A stretch of DNA of 8,100 nucleotides from an uncultured Methanobrevibacter sp. (GTDB taxonomy: Archaea; Methanobacteriota; Methanobacteria; Methanobacteriales; Methanobacteriaceae): NCBI GenBank assembly GCA_905235495.1, contig CAJOMK010000051.1, forward strand, positions 1-8,100, in the 5' to 3' direction. Shown one piece after another: positions 1-6,895 of this stretch. The translations under genes were made by a program, and so were the position numbers. The notes beneath the pieces were generated by a model. That model was not told where the DNA came from and ran no database searches. It saw nothing but the letters and a program-made list of their open reading frames with translations. Within the stretch, counting starts at the first letter, position 1; each line of letters begins with the position of its first letter.

Positions 1-5
1 CACAT

Positions 6-10
6 GGTGA
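6..10 (+). promoter_or_regulatory. Ribosome binding site of fwdH
   Basis: GGTGA lies 4 nt before the ATG at 15 and matches the 16S anti-Shine-Dalgarno core. It supports 15 as the start of fwdH. An ATG at 4 overlaps this site but is in another frame. The promoter must lie upstream of the window. Confidence 0.7.
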
Positions 11-14
11 ATTT

Positions 15-473
15 ATGCCAAAACATATAGTATCTGGACTAAAATATTTAGAAAGTGTTGAACTTAGAAAAAAAGGTTTGTCTCAAAAGGAGATTTCATC
101 TCAGATTGGTGTAGACAGGTCAACTATTTCCCACTATTTGAATGGTAGGAACATTTCTATGGATTCAATTGAACTTGCTAAAGCTATTTTAGAGCTAAGT
201 CCTAAGGATTTTATATTAATTGCAAAAGTTTTATTTGGAGATTATAAAGAAATTCGTCAAATCGTGACTATTTTTAATATGAATCATTATGACCCACAGA
301 TAAACGATGGATGTATTGGTTGTGGATTATGTGTAGATTTGTGTGAAGTGAAATCTGTTAGTTTGGATTCACTAAAAGCAAAAATAAACCCCCGTTATTG
401 TTGTGGCTGTCTTATGTGTGTTGAGAGTTGCCCAACAAAATCTATTGAAATTTTGGAGGTAAAAAATGGTTAA
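15..473 (+). CDS. fwdH: HTH-ferredoxin protein FwdH of the tungsten formylmethanofuran dehydrogenase locus
   Basis: A 152-residue protein with two parts. Residues about 18-46 form a helix-turn-helix (GLSQKEISSQIGVDRSTISH region), like Xre/sigma-type DNA-binding helices. Residues 100-139 form a 2[4Fe-4S] ferredoxin with C100, C103, C106, C110 and C129, C132, C135, C139. The first motif has Glu instead of the usual Pro after its last Cys. The second has the normal CP. It heads the fwd cluster and its end overlaps the fwdF start by 8 bp, so the two are surely cotranscribed. fwdH is the known name for a small iron-sulfur gene at the head of the fwdHFGDACB cluster in Methanothermobacter. FwdH is not one of the subunits in the FwdABCDFG crystal structure. 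From its architecture I infer a redox- or iron-sulfur-responsive regulator, or an electron carrier tethered to DNA; neither is shown by sequence alone. Its codons look less optimised than those of fwdF. Confidence 0.85.
   Translation: MPKHIVSGLKYLESVELRKKGLSQKEISSQIGVDRSTISHYLNGRNISMDSIELAKAILELSPKDFILIAKVLFGDYKEIRQIVTIFNMNHYDPQINDGCIGCGLCVDLCEVKSVSLDSLKAKINPRYCCGCLMCVESCPTKSIEILEVKNG
455..460 (+). promoter_or_regulatory. Ribosome binding site of fwdF
   Basis: GGAGGT inside the last codons of fwdH, 5 nt before the ATG at 466. It is a strong site and fixes the fwdF start, which overlaps the fwdH stop by 8 bp. Confidence 0.8.
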
Positions 474-1569
474 CGTTAAAGAAATTGAAGGTAATAACTT
501 TAAAATCAAAAGGTCCGCTAATGGAGAAAGGATTTTATCTTTTAAAAGCAACATTTGTATTGGTTGTGGACTTTGTGAATCCACCTGTCCTGTAAGTGCT
601 ATTGAAATAGATGCAGTAGCTCCATCAGAACGTAACTATGAAAAATTCACTACTTACTTTAGCGGTCATGAGAAAATTACTCAAAATTATGAGCTTTTCA
701 CTAATAAAACTAAAGATGTAGTGAAAGTTACTATTGATGAGGACAAATGTGTTCTTTGTGGTATGTGTAGTGGAGTTTGTCCAGCATCTGCATTAAACCT
801 TGATATAGATGGTGTATCCATTAAGGATATTGATGCTTACCCTACTCTTATTTCCAGTGCAGTTATTGATGAGGACAAATGTGTATTCTGTAAAAGATGT
901 GAAGTTGCATGTCCTAGAGGATCTATTACCATTAATCGTGAATTGCCTAAGAGAGCAGACTTAGTCACTGGTGAAATCGAAGTATGTGAAGATGAATGTA
1001 TTTACTGTGGAGCTTGTGCTGAATTATGTCCTGCAGAAGCTATTGTAGTAGACAAAACCACTGGTGAAGAAAGCATTGTAATTGACAAAGAAAAATGTGT
1101 ATACTGTCTCGTATGTAAAAAAGCATGCCCTGTTAATGCTATTAAAGCAGTATGTAGGTCCTGTTCCTATGGTGAATATGAATTAGACCCTGCAAAAGCT
1201 GTCATTACTGGTGATGCTATAATCGATGATGAAACTTGTATTAGGTGTGGTTGGTGTGCTGGTGTATGTTCCGAAGATGCACCTATAGTTGAAAAGCCAT
1301 TTGAAGGTTATGTAAACGTTGATGAAGAAAAATGTGGTGTATGTGGTGCATGTGCAGATTTATGTCCATGTAATGCTTTAGAAGTTCCTAAAACTACTGG
1401 TCCTGTAAGAGGAGTTCCAGTAAATGTAAAAGAGGAATTCTGTATTAAATGTGGTGCATGTGCTAAAGCATGTCCTAATGGAGCTCTAGAAGTTGTAAGA
1501 ACAAAAATTAATTATACTCCAACTAGTTCCAAAACTTGGATTGCAGCATTCAACGCATTATTAAATTAG
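466..1569 (+). CDS. fwdF: Polyferredoxin subunit F of tungsten formylmethanofuran dehydrogenase, eight [4Fe-4S] clusters
   Basis: A 367-residue cytoplasmic polyferredoxin. Eight CxxCxxCxxxC motifs start at C31, C95, C139, C178, C211, C258, C290 and C326, enough for eight [4Fe-4S] clusters, as known for FwdF. In the solved Fwd complex, FwdF subunits form the electron wire that links the catalytic units. Seven motifs end in CP; the sixth (C258 to C268) ends in Cys-Ser. An extra C230-x2-C233 pair follows motif 5, and C174 and C302 are also outside the motifs. There is no signal peptide or membrane segment. It takes electrons from low-potential ferredoxin or the hydrogenase-heterodisulfide reductase system and passes them through FwdG to FwdB. 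It overlaps fwdH and is followed by a hairpin plus T-tracts, then a 491-bp gap before fwdG. Codon choice is strongly biased (AGA, GGT, GTA), as expected for an abundant methanogenesis protein. Confidence 0.95.
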   Translation: MVNVKEIEGNNFKIKRSANGERILSFKSNICIGCGLCESTCPVSAIEIDAVAPSERNYEKFTTYFSGHEKITQNYELFTNKTKDVVKVTIDEDKCVLCGMCSGVCPASALNLDIDGVSIKDIDAYPTLISSAVIDEDKCVFCKRCEVACPRGSITINRELPKRADLVTGEIEVCEDECIYCGACAELCPAEAIVVDKTTGEESIVIDKEKCVYCLVCKKACPVNAIKAVCRSCSYGEYELDPAKAVITGDAIIDDETCIRCGWCAGVCSEDAPIVEKPFEGYVNVDEEKCGVCGACADLCPCNALEVPKTTGPVRGVPVNVKEEFCIKCGACAKACPNGALEVVRTKINYTPTSSKTWIAAFNALLN

Positions 1570-1622
1570 ATTAGTAAATAAAACGAGTTAATAACAGTTA
1601 ACCATTAATCCATTACTAAATT

Positions 1623-1662
1623 TTGATTTTATTATTAAAATCAATATTTTTAATATGTTTTT
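1623..1662 (+). terminator. Probable terminator after fwdF
   Basis: A perfect 9-bp stem (TTGATTTTA at 1623-1631, TAAAATCAA at 1636-1644) with a 4-nt loop, followed by T-runs at 1647-1651 and 1658-1662, with another at 1671-1675. Archaeal termination relies mainly on oligo-T, so the T-runs are the stronger part. It starts 53 bp after the fwdF stop and suggests that fwdHF ends here, at least partly. Confidence 0.5.
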
Positions 1663-1795
1663 ATTCTTAATTTTTAAAATCAATTTCAAGATTGTTAATA
1701 TTGAAGGGTTATATTGGTTTTATTGATGGTTTATTAATTGATATTTTTTAGTCACTAATAAATTGAAATATTTTAAAAAATATATTGACTTATCG

Positions 1796-1811
1796 ATAGT
1801 TTTTTAACTAT
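1796..1811. repeat. Perfect 6-bp inverted repeat next to a TATA-like box
   Basis: ATAGTT at 1796-1801 and AACTAT at 1806-1811, separated by TTTT. It overlaps the self-complementary TATCGATA at 1791-1798 and ends 3 bp before a TTTATATA box (1815-1822). Its position immediately upstream of the TATA box would suit an operator or activator site. In such AT-rich DNA a palindrome this size can also arise by chance. Confidence 0.35.
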
Positions 1812-1866
1812 GATTTTATATATTTTACATATATTATTATAATATAATAATTTATATATTATATGC
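1811..1866 (+). promoter_or_regulatory. Candidate promoter region for fwdGDBAC
   Basis: Two exact TTTATATA boxes (1815-1822 and 1851-1858), the methanogen TATA consensus, with a further TATAATATAA-like stretch between them (1838-1847). An ATGC initiator-like motif lies at 1862-1865, about 25 nt after that middle stretch. Transcription would start about 1840-1885, leaving a leader of roughly 175-220 nt before fwdG. Which box is used cannot be decided from sequence because the whole region is AT-rich. Confidence 0.45.
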
Positions 1867-1945
1867 CAAATTTAATATATTCTCAATCTTAAAAAGCATA
1901 TTAAAAAGTATCTTTAAAATTTTAATAATCAAAAAATTCAAAATA

Positions 1946-1968
1946 TGATTTTAAATTTGATTTTAAAT
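1946..1968. repeat. Tandem 11-bp direct repeat in the fwdG leader
   Basis: TGATTTTAAAT occurs at 1946-1956 and again at 1958-1968, a 12-bp period, about 100 bp before fwdG. Related TGATTTTA-starting words occur at 1624 and 1811. It could be a paired protein-binding site about one helical turn apart, or AT-rich chance. No function is assigned. Confidence 0.35.
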
Positions 1969-2051
1969 GTATTTTTTGTATGTGGATTTTTAGTATATTT
2001 TTAATTTTATTAATTCGTTTATCAAATTAATAATAATTATGTAATTTATAT

Positions 2052-2057
2052 GGTGAG
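2052..2057 (+). promoter_or_regulatory. Ribosome binding site of fwdG
   Basis: GGTGAG, with spacing of about 4 nt to the ATG at 2061. It fixes the fwdG start. An overlapping ATG at 2050 is out of frame. Confidence 0.7.
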
Positions 2058-2060
2058 TAT

Positions 2061-2291
2061 ATGGAACTTAAAGTTGATCAAGATAGATGTTTAGGTTGTG
2101 GAATATGTGTTATTGCATGTCCTGTAAACGCTAGTATTAGCCCAGAAAATGCTGGTGGGCATGGTTCCAAAACAACTGAAACTATTATGATGGTTGAAAA
2201 TGGATTTATCAAGTTATTCAGTGCGGATAAATGTGATAAATGTGGGACTTGTCAAATGTTCTGTCCAGTAGATGCTATATGGCTTGAATAG
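2061..2291 (+). CDS. fwdG: Ferredoxin subunit G of tungsten formylmethanofuran dehydrogenase
   Basis: A 76-residue 2[4Fe-4S] ferredoxin. Motif 1 uses C10, C13, C16, C20 and motif 2 uses C58, C61, C64, C68, both followed by Pro. The length fits the family (about 80 residues). The 37-residue spacer between motifs is a little long and Gly-rich in the middle (AGGHG). In the Fwd complex FwdG bridges the FwdF polyferredoxin and the [4Fe-4S] cluster of FwdB. It is the first gene of the compact run G-D-B-A-C. Its stop is 10 nt before the fwdD start, and the fwdD ribosome binding site begins in its stop codon. Confidence 0.93.
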   Translation: MELKVDQDRCLGCGICVIACPVNASISPENAGGHGSKTTETIMMVENGFIKLFSADKCDKCGTCQMFCPVDAIWLE

Positions 2292-2297
2292 GAGTGA
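2291..2297 (+). promoter_or_regulatory. Ribosome binding site of fwdD
   Basis: GGAGTGA begins at the last base of the fwdG stop codon and sits 4 nt before the ATG at 2302. It decides against an in-frame upstream ATG at 2272, which lies inside fwdG and has no comparable site. Confidence 0.7.
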
Positions 2298-2301
2298 AAT
2301 T

Positions 2302-2863
<562 letters not shown>

Positions 2864-2874
<11 letters not shown>

Positions 2875-4258
2875 ACCACCTGTAACTGATTATGATTATA
2901 TTGTAGAAAACTGTACCTGTGCATTTTGTGGATGTAACTGTGATGACTTAGATTTCCTTGTTAAAAACGGTCATGTAGTTGCTGTAAGACATGCATGCAG
3001 ATTAGGTGCAAGTAAAGTTATGGAAGATTTAGACCAAAGGATTATGGTTCCTATGGTAAGAAACGAAGAAGGTGTTCTTACTGAAGTAAGTTGGGATGAA
3101 GCTTTGGATACCGCTGCAAAATACATTGCAGAATCCATTAGACCTGTATTCTATGGTTGGTCTGAAACTTCAACTGAATGTATGAAAGAAGGACTTGAAT
3201 TAGGAGAATATATTGGTGCTGTATTAGATAACCAAGCTACTATCTGTCACGGTCCAAGTTTGCAAGCTATGCAAAACGCAGGTTATCCTATTCAGACTTT
3301 AGGGGAAGTTAAAAACAGAGCAGACGTTATTGTATACTCAGGTAGTAATGCAATGAACTCTCACCCAAGACACTTGGCTAGATGGGCTGCTTTCCCAAGA
3401 GGATACTTCAGACAAAGAGGAAGATTTGACAGGACTGTCATTACCATGGATCCAAAATTCTCAGACACTGCAAAATGTTCTGATATGTGGGTAGGTTTTG
3501 AGCAAAATGGGGACTACGGTTTCTATAACGCAATCAGAGCTGTAATCAAAGGTAAAAAATTACAATCTGAATCCGTTTCTGGTATTCCTGCTGAAGATAT
3601 CTATGAAATTGTAGAAACTATGAAGAATGCTGAATTCGGTACTTTATTCTTCGGTTTAGGTTTAACCCATACTTTAGGAAAACAAAGAAATATTGATATT
3701 GCTATTAAGATGATTCAAGACTTGAATGCTATGAGTAAATGGGGACTTACTCCAATGAGGGGTCACTTTAACGTAAACGGTTTCAACATTTTCATGGCAT
3801 TTGAAACTGGTTGGGCATTTGGTGTAGACTTCTGTAGAGGATATGGAAGATATATGTTAGGTGAAACCAACACCATTGACTTACTTGTAAGAGAAGAACC
3901 TGACTGTTTCTTAGTTATTGCTGCAGACCCTGGGGCTCACTTCCCTAATGGAGCAAACCAACATTTAGCAAATATTCCTGTAATTCAAATAGATATTCAC
4001 TGGGGACCATCTACCGAACTTGCAGATGTTGTATTGCCTGGTAGTTTCATCTCTGTAGAATGTGGTGGTACAAGTTACCGTATGGATGGTGTACCAATTT
4101 GGATGAAAAAAGCTATTGATAAACCTGAAACCTGTCGTGATGACGAATGGATTGTACGTGAAATTAAAGAAAGAGTATTTAAGCTTAGAGAAGAACCTAA
4201 TGTGGCTCCTAAGTATGTACCTAACCCTGGTTTAGGTTTACTCGAAAAAGGTGATTAA
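2864..4258 (+). CDS. fwdB: Catalytic subunit B of tungsten formylmethanofuran dehydrogenase
   Basis: A 464-residue molybdopterin oxidoreductase of the formate dehydrogenase type that reduces CO2 to formate at a bis-tungstopterin site. The N-terminal [4Fe-4S] motif is C19-x2-C22-x3-C26 (CAFCGCNCDD) with C45 as fourth ligand. C17 and C24 are additional nearby cysteines. C128 in NQATICHGPS is the expected metal-ligand position (Cys118 in the Methanothermobacter wolfeii enzyme) and is coded by TGT, so this is the cysteine and not the selenocysteine form. Family features VIVYSGSNAMNSHPRH (155-170) and WGPSTELADVVLPG (380-393) are present. The ATG at 2864 is chosen: it overlaps the fwdD stop by 11 bp, follows a GGGAGGAG site at 2846-2853, and gives the usual family N-terminus. 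A longer in-frame reading from 2783 lies within fwdD. The W rather than Mo assignment rests on gene neighbourhood (fwd order with H, F and G), not on residues. Confidence 0.94.
4250..4255 (+). promoter_or_regulatory. Ribosome binding site of fwdA within the end of fwdB
   Basis: GGTGAT forms the last Gly-Asp codons of fwdB, 3 nt before the fwdA ATG at 4259. The stop and start codons abut as TAAATG, so translation is probably coupled. Confidence 0.75.
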
Positions 4259-5977
4259 ATGGAATATGTACTTAAAAACGGACTTGTTTATGACCCAGCA
4301 AATGAGATAAACGGAGAAAAGATGGATATCTTCGTTAAGGATGGTAAGATTGTAGAATCCTTGCCTGATGATGTTAAGGTTATTGATGTAACTGATAAAG
4401 TGGTAATGCCGGCAGGTGTAGACCCTCATGCACACGTTGCTGGTCCAAAATTAGTTGTAGGTAGATTATATAGGCCTGAAGACTCCAGAAGGGGAGTTTC
4501 TCAGAAAACAAAAGTTGAAAGAGCCGAAGCTGGTTTCTCCATCCCATGTTGTCCAACCACTGGATACAGATACTCAAGAATGGGATATGGTACTGTTTGT
4601 GAAGCAGCTATGCCTGCTATGGAAGCAAAACACACTCACGAAGAGATTGCAACTATTAGAAATATTGACGTAAACCCATTAACCTTATTTGGTAACAATT
4701 GGTTTGTAATGGAATATGCAAGAGAAAACAGAATTGAAGATTTAGCAGCATATATTGCAGCATTCTTAAGAATATCTAAAGGATACGGTGTAAAAATCGT
4801 AAACCCATGTGGTAGTGAAGCATGGGGATGGGGTAAAAACGTACACGGATATGATGATAAAGCACCTTATTTCGATGTAACTTCAAGACAAGTTGTTTTA
4901 GCATTAGCTAAAGCAAACGAAATGTTAGGACTTCCACATTCTATTCACATTCACCCTAATGATTTAGGACACCCTGGAAATTATCCTACTACTATTGACA
5001 CTTTAGATTCAATTAAGGAAATTACTAAATCTACTAAAAAGGCTGCGAAAACCAGAAACCAAACTGTACACACAACTCACTTACAATTCCACTCTTATGG
5101 TGGAAACAGTTGGAAAGATGCAGATTCTGCAGCAGACAAAGTGGCTAAATTCGTAAATAAAACTGACTACATGACCTGTGATATCGGTCAAGTTACTTTT
5201 GACGAAACCACAACCATGACTGCAGACGCTCCAATGGAATACGACTTATTTAAGATTTCTGGTTTAAAATGGGCTAACAAGGATATTGAGTGTGAAACTG
5301 CTGCAGGAATCATTCCTTGTATCTATTCACCAAAAACTCCAGTGGCAACATTGCAATGGGCTATTGGTCTTGAATTGTTCTTGCTCATTGATGATCCATG
5401 GAAAGTATGTTTAACCACTGACCACCCTAATGCAGGTCCATTCATCAGATATCCAAGAATTATCTCTTGGTTAATGAGTGCTCCTAGAAGAATGGAAATG
5501 ATTGAAAATGGTGAAGTTCACAAATGGTCTCATAAAAGAACTGGTCTTGCTGGTTTAGAAAGAGAATATGACTTTTATGATATTGCAACTATTACTAGAG
5601 CTGCTCCTGCTAAAGTTCATGGATTTACTGACAGAGGTGCACTTACCCCTGGATACAATGCAGATATTGCTGTTTATGGTTTAAACCCTAATGACTTTGA
5701 CCCATCCAGAAACCCTGAAGAAGTGGAAAGAGCATTTAGTTGGGCTAACTTAACTATTAAAGATGGTCAAATTCTCTGTAAGGACGGTGACCTTGTTGCA
5801 ACTAAAAAACCTCATGATATTTGGTGTGATGTAAAAGGTTGGGAAGAAGAAGAAGCTAGAATTTGTAATGAAATCATGCCTTTCTTTACCCAATATTATT
5901 CAATTAAATGGGAAACTTATCAAGTATATGATCATTACTTATCTGACCCTATTGCTGTACAAGCACTAGCTAAATAA
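4259..5977 (+). CDS. fwdA: Amidohydrolase subunit A of tungsten formylmethanofuran dehydrogenase
   Basis: A 572-residue metal-dependent amidohydrolase related to dihydroorotase and urease-type enzymes. It condenses formate arriving from FwdB with the amine of methanofuran to give formylmethanofuran. Zinc ligands are visible: H57 and H59 in the HAH motif after PAGVDP, K179 (VKIVNPCG) as the likely carboxylated lysine, H230 or H232 in HSIHIHPND, and D388 in TTDHPNAG as the catalytic acid. These match the positions known in the M. wolfeii structure (His57, His59, Lys178, His230, Asp385) within a few residues. Other conserved stretches are GYRYSRMGYGT (102-112) and HTTHLQFHSYGGN (271-283). The C-terminal strand region GYNADIAVYGLNP (465-477) is the usual beta-sandwich of the superfamily. 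Length is normal. It abuts fwdB with no gap and is 16 nt before fwdC. Confidence 0.96.
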   Translation: MEYVLKNGLVYDPANEINGEKMDIFVKDGKIVESLPDDVKVIDVTDKVVMPAGVDPHAHVAGPKLVVGRLYRPEDSRRGVSQKTKVERAEAGFSIPCCPTTGYRYSRMGYGTVCEAAMPAMEAKHTHEEIATIRNIDVNPLTLFGNNWFVMEYARENRIEDLAAYIAAFLRISKGYGVKIVNPCGSEAWGWGKNVHGYDDKAPYFDVTSRQVVLALAKANEMLGLPHSIHIHPNDLGHPGNYPTTIDTLDSIKEITKSTKKAAKTRNQTVHTTHLQFHSYGGNSWKDADSAADKVAKFVNKTDYMTCDIGQVTFDETTTMTADAPMEYDLFKISGLKWANKDIECETAAGIIPCIYSPKTPVATLQWAIGLELFLLIDDPWKVCLTTDHPNAGPFIRYPRIISWLMSAPRRMEMIENGEVHKWSHKRTGLAGLEREYDFYDIATITRAAPAKVHGFTDRGALTPGYNADIAVYGLNPNDFDPSRNPEEVERAFSWANLTIKDGQILCKDGDLVATKKPHDIWCDVKGWEEEEARICNEIMPFFTQYYSIKWETYQVYDHYLSDPIAVQALAK

Positions 5978-5980
5978 TTA

Positions 5981-5987
5981 AGGAGGA
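5981..5987 (+). promoter_or_regulatory. Ribosome binding site of fwdC
   Basis: AGGAGGA, a near-ideal site, lies 6 nt before the ATG at 5994 in the short gap after fwdA. Confidence 0.8.
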
Positions 5988-5993
5988 TTCTAG

Positions 5994-6860
5994 ATGAAAA
6001 TTATTACTTTTAATCAGAAGAAAACTTCTAAAATTGCTTTAGAATTTGATGAAATTGTTCCAAATACTGTTATGGATTGGACTAAAGAAAATTGGGATGC
6101 CTATCAAGTTCCTATTGGAAATTCAAGATTCCCTATCACTGATTTCTTTGATATTGAAATTGAAGGAGAAGCAGATTCTCCATCACAAGTAAAAATGGTT
6201 TTAAATGGGGATTATGGTAGAGTAAAATACATTGGTTTCAGAATGACTGATGGTGAAATTGAAGTAAATAGTAATGCTGATCTTCATGCTGGTGCGGAAA
6301 TGTCTGGTGGACTTGTTACTGTTCATGGTAATGTGGAAGCTCATGCTGGAAGAGAAATGTCTGGTGGAAAACTTGAAATTATGGGAAATACCAAAGAATT
6401 TACAGGTGCATCTTACATTGGTGAATGGAGAGGTATGACTGGTGGAGAAATTATTGTTCATGGTAATGCTGGAAAACAATGTGGAGAATGTTTAACTGGT
6501 GGTAAAATCCATGTTTTAGGTGACTGTGATATTCTTGCAGGAATTCACATGACCAAAGGTACCATCGAAATTGATGGTAATGTTAACCGTTGGCCTGGTG
6601 GACAGATGAAAAACGGTAACATTATTATTCATGGTAAAGTAGGCAGATTGCTTGAGGGGTTTGTTGAACAAGATATTGTAACTGATCCTGAAGTAGATGG
6701 TGTAACATATCCTGGTAGATACATTGAATATAAAGGAGATATCGCTTTAAACGGTAAAGGTACTTTATTGATTGATGCTGAAAAGAACAGAGACAGATTA
6801 TCTACTTGGATTGAAGAAGACGACGAATATAATGCTATTAGAGTGTATCGTAATCAATAG
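5994..6860 (+). CDS. fwdC: Subunit C of tungsten formylmethanofuran dehydrogenase, beta-helix
   Basis: A 288-residue protein with the GltB-C-terminal-like right-handed beta-helix. Seven repeats of the form G-x-x-M-x-x-G-x-I/V are visible, starting near residues 81, 100, 119, 145, 164, 183 and 202 (for example GREMSGGKL at 119-127), mostly spaced 19 residues. This repeat is the known hallmark of FwdC/FmdC. It is a structural subunit that packs against FwdA and FwdB in the complex. Residues 1-80 form the family N-terminal part (IVPNTVMDW, FFDIEIEG), and the tail after 225 is polar and acidic. It is the last gene of the fwd run. A hairpin overlapping its stop codon followed by five Ts suggests that the operon ends here. 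Confidence 0.94.
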   Translation: MKIITFNQKKTSKIALEFDEIVPNTVMDWTKENWDAYQVPIGNSRFPITDFFDIEIEGEADSPSQVKMVLNGDYGRVKYIGFRMTDGEIEVNSNADLHAGAEMSGGLVTVHGNVEAHAGREMSGGKLEIMGNTKEFTGASYIGEWRGMTGGEIIVHGNAGKQCGECLTGGKIHVLGDCDILAGIHMTKGTIEIDGNVNRWPGGQMKNGNIIIHGKVGRLLEGFVEQDIVTDPEVDGVTYPGRYIEYKGDIALNGKGTLLIDAEKNRDRLSTWIEEDDEYNAIRVYRNQ

Positions 6861-6875
6861 ATACTCTCTATTTTT
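6841..6875 (+). terminator. Probable terminator at the end of fwdC
   Basis: GAGTGTATC (6841-6849) pairs with GATACTCTC (6860-6868), 8 of 9 pairs with one T-T mismatch and a 10-nt loop, followed by TTTTT at 6871-6875. The stem includes the last fwdC codons and the final base of its stop. It is only about 20 bp before the next start, so read-through is possible. Confidence 0.45.
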
Positions 6876-6895
6876 CTCATATAATGGTGTTTATT

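Larger units (their letters stand above)
1570..2060. other. 491-bp AT-rich gene-free region between fwdF and fwdG
   Basis: No ORF with a credible start is visible on the + strand here, and no RNA gene is recognised. The region is strongly AT-rich with many short palindromes. Contents in order: terminator-like hairpin (1623-1644 plus T-tracts to 1675), a perfect AT palindrome (1768-1783, ATATTTT-AA-AAAATAT), a second palindrome (1796-1811), TATA-like boxes (1815-1858), an 11-bp tandem repeat (1946-1968), and the fwdG ribosome binding site. The arrangement fits the end of an fwdHF transcript followed by an independent promoter with a long leader for fwdGDBAC. Confidence 0.75.

Noticed and set aside
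372..584. Minus-strand reading frame of 70 residues
   Set aside because: It lies across the fwdH-fwdF junction, antisense to clear ferredoxin genes, and has no family character.
1655..1726. Small + strand ORF of 23 residues in the fwdF-fwdG gap
   Set aside because: No ribosome binding site, starts within a terminator-like T-rich stretch, and is of chance length.
1700..1760. C/D-box-like small RNA suggested by TTGATGG
   Set aside because: No proper C box and no paired D box (CTGA) at a suitable distance.
1867..2060. Molybdenum/tungsten cofactor riboswitch in the fwdG leader
   Set aside because: That riboswitch is known from bacteria, and the leader is too AT-only to form its GC-containing stems.
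1570..2060. CRISPR array or tRNA in the gap
   Set aside because: No regular long repeats with unique spacers and no cloverleaf or GTTCRA-type arm.
2272..2301. Longer in-frame start for fwdD
   Set aside because: It lies inside fwdG and lacks a good ribosome binding site, while GGAGTGA precedes the ATG at 2302.
4238..4577. Two minus-strand reading frames of 65 residues
   Set aside because: Antisense to the fwdB end and fwdA start in strongly conserved coding sequence; no recognisable protein features.
6201..6479. Minus-strand reading frame of 92 residues rich in Ser, Thr, Phe and His
   Set aside because: It mirrors the glycine-rich repeats of fwdC; its odd repetitive composition is a shadow of that repeat.
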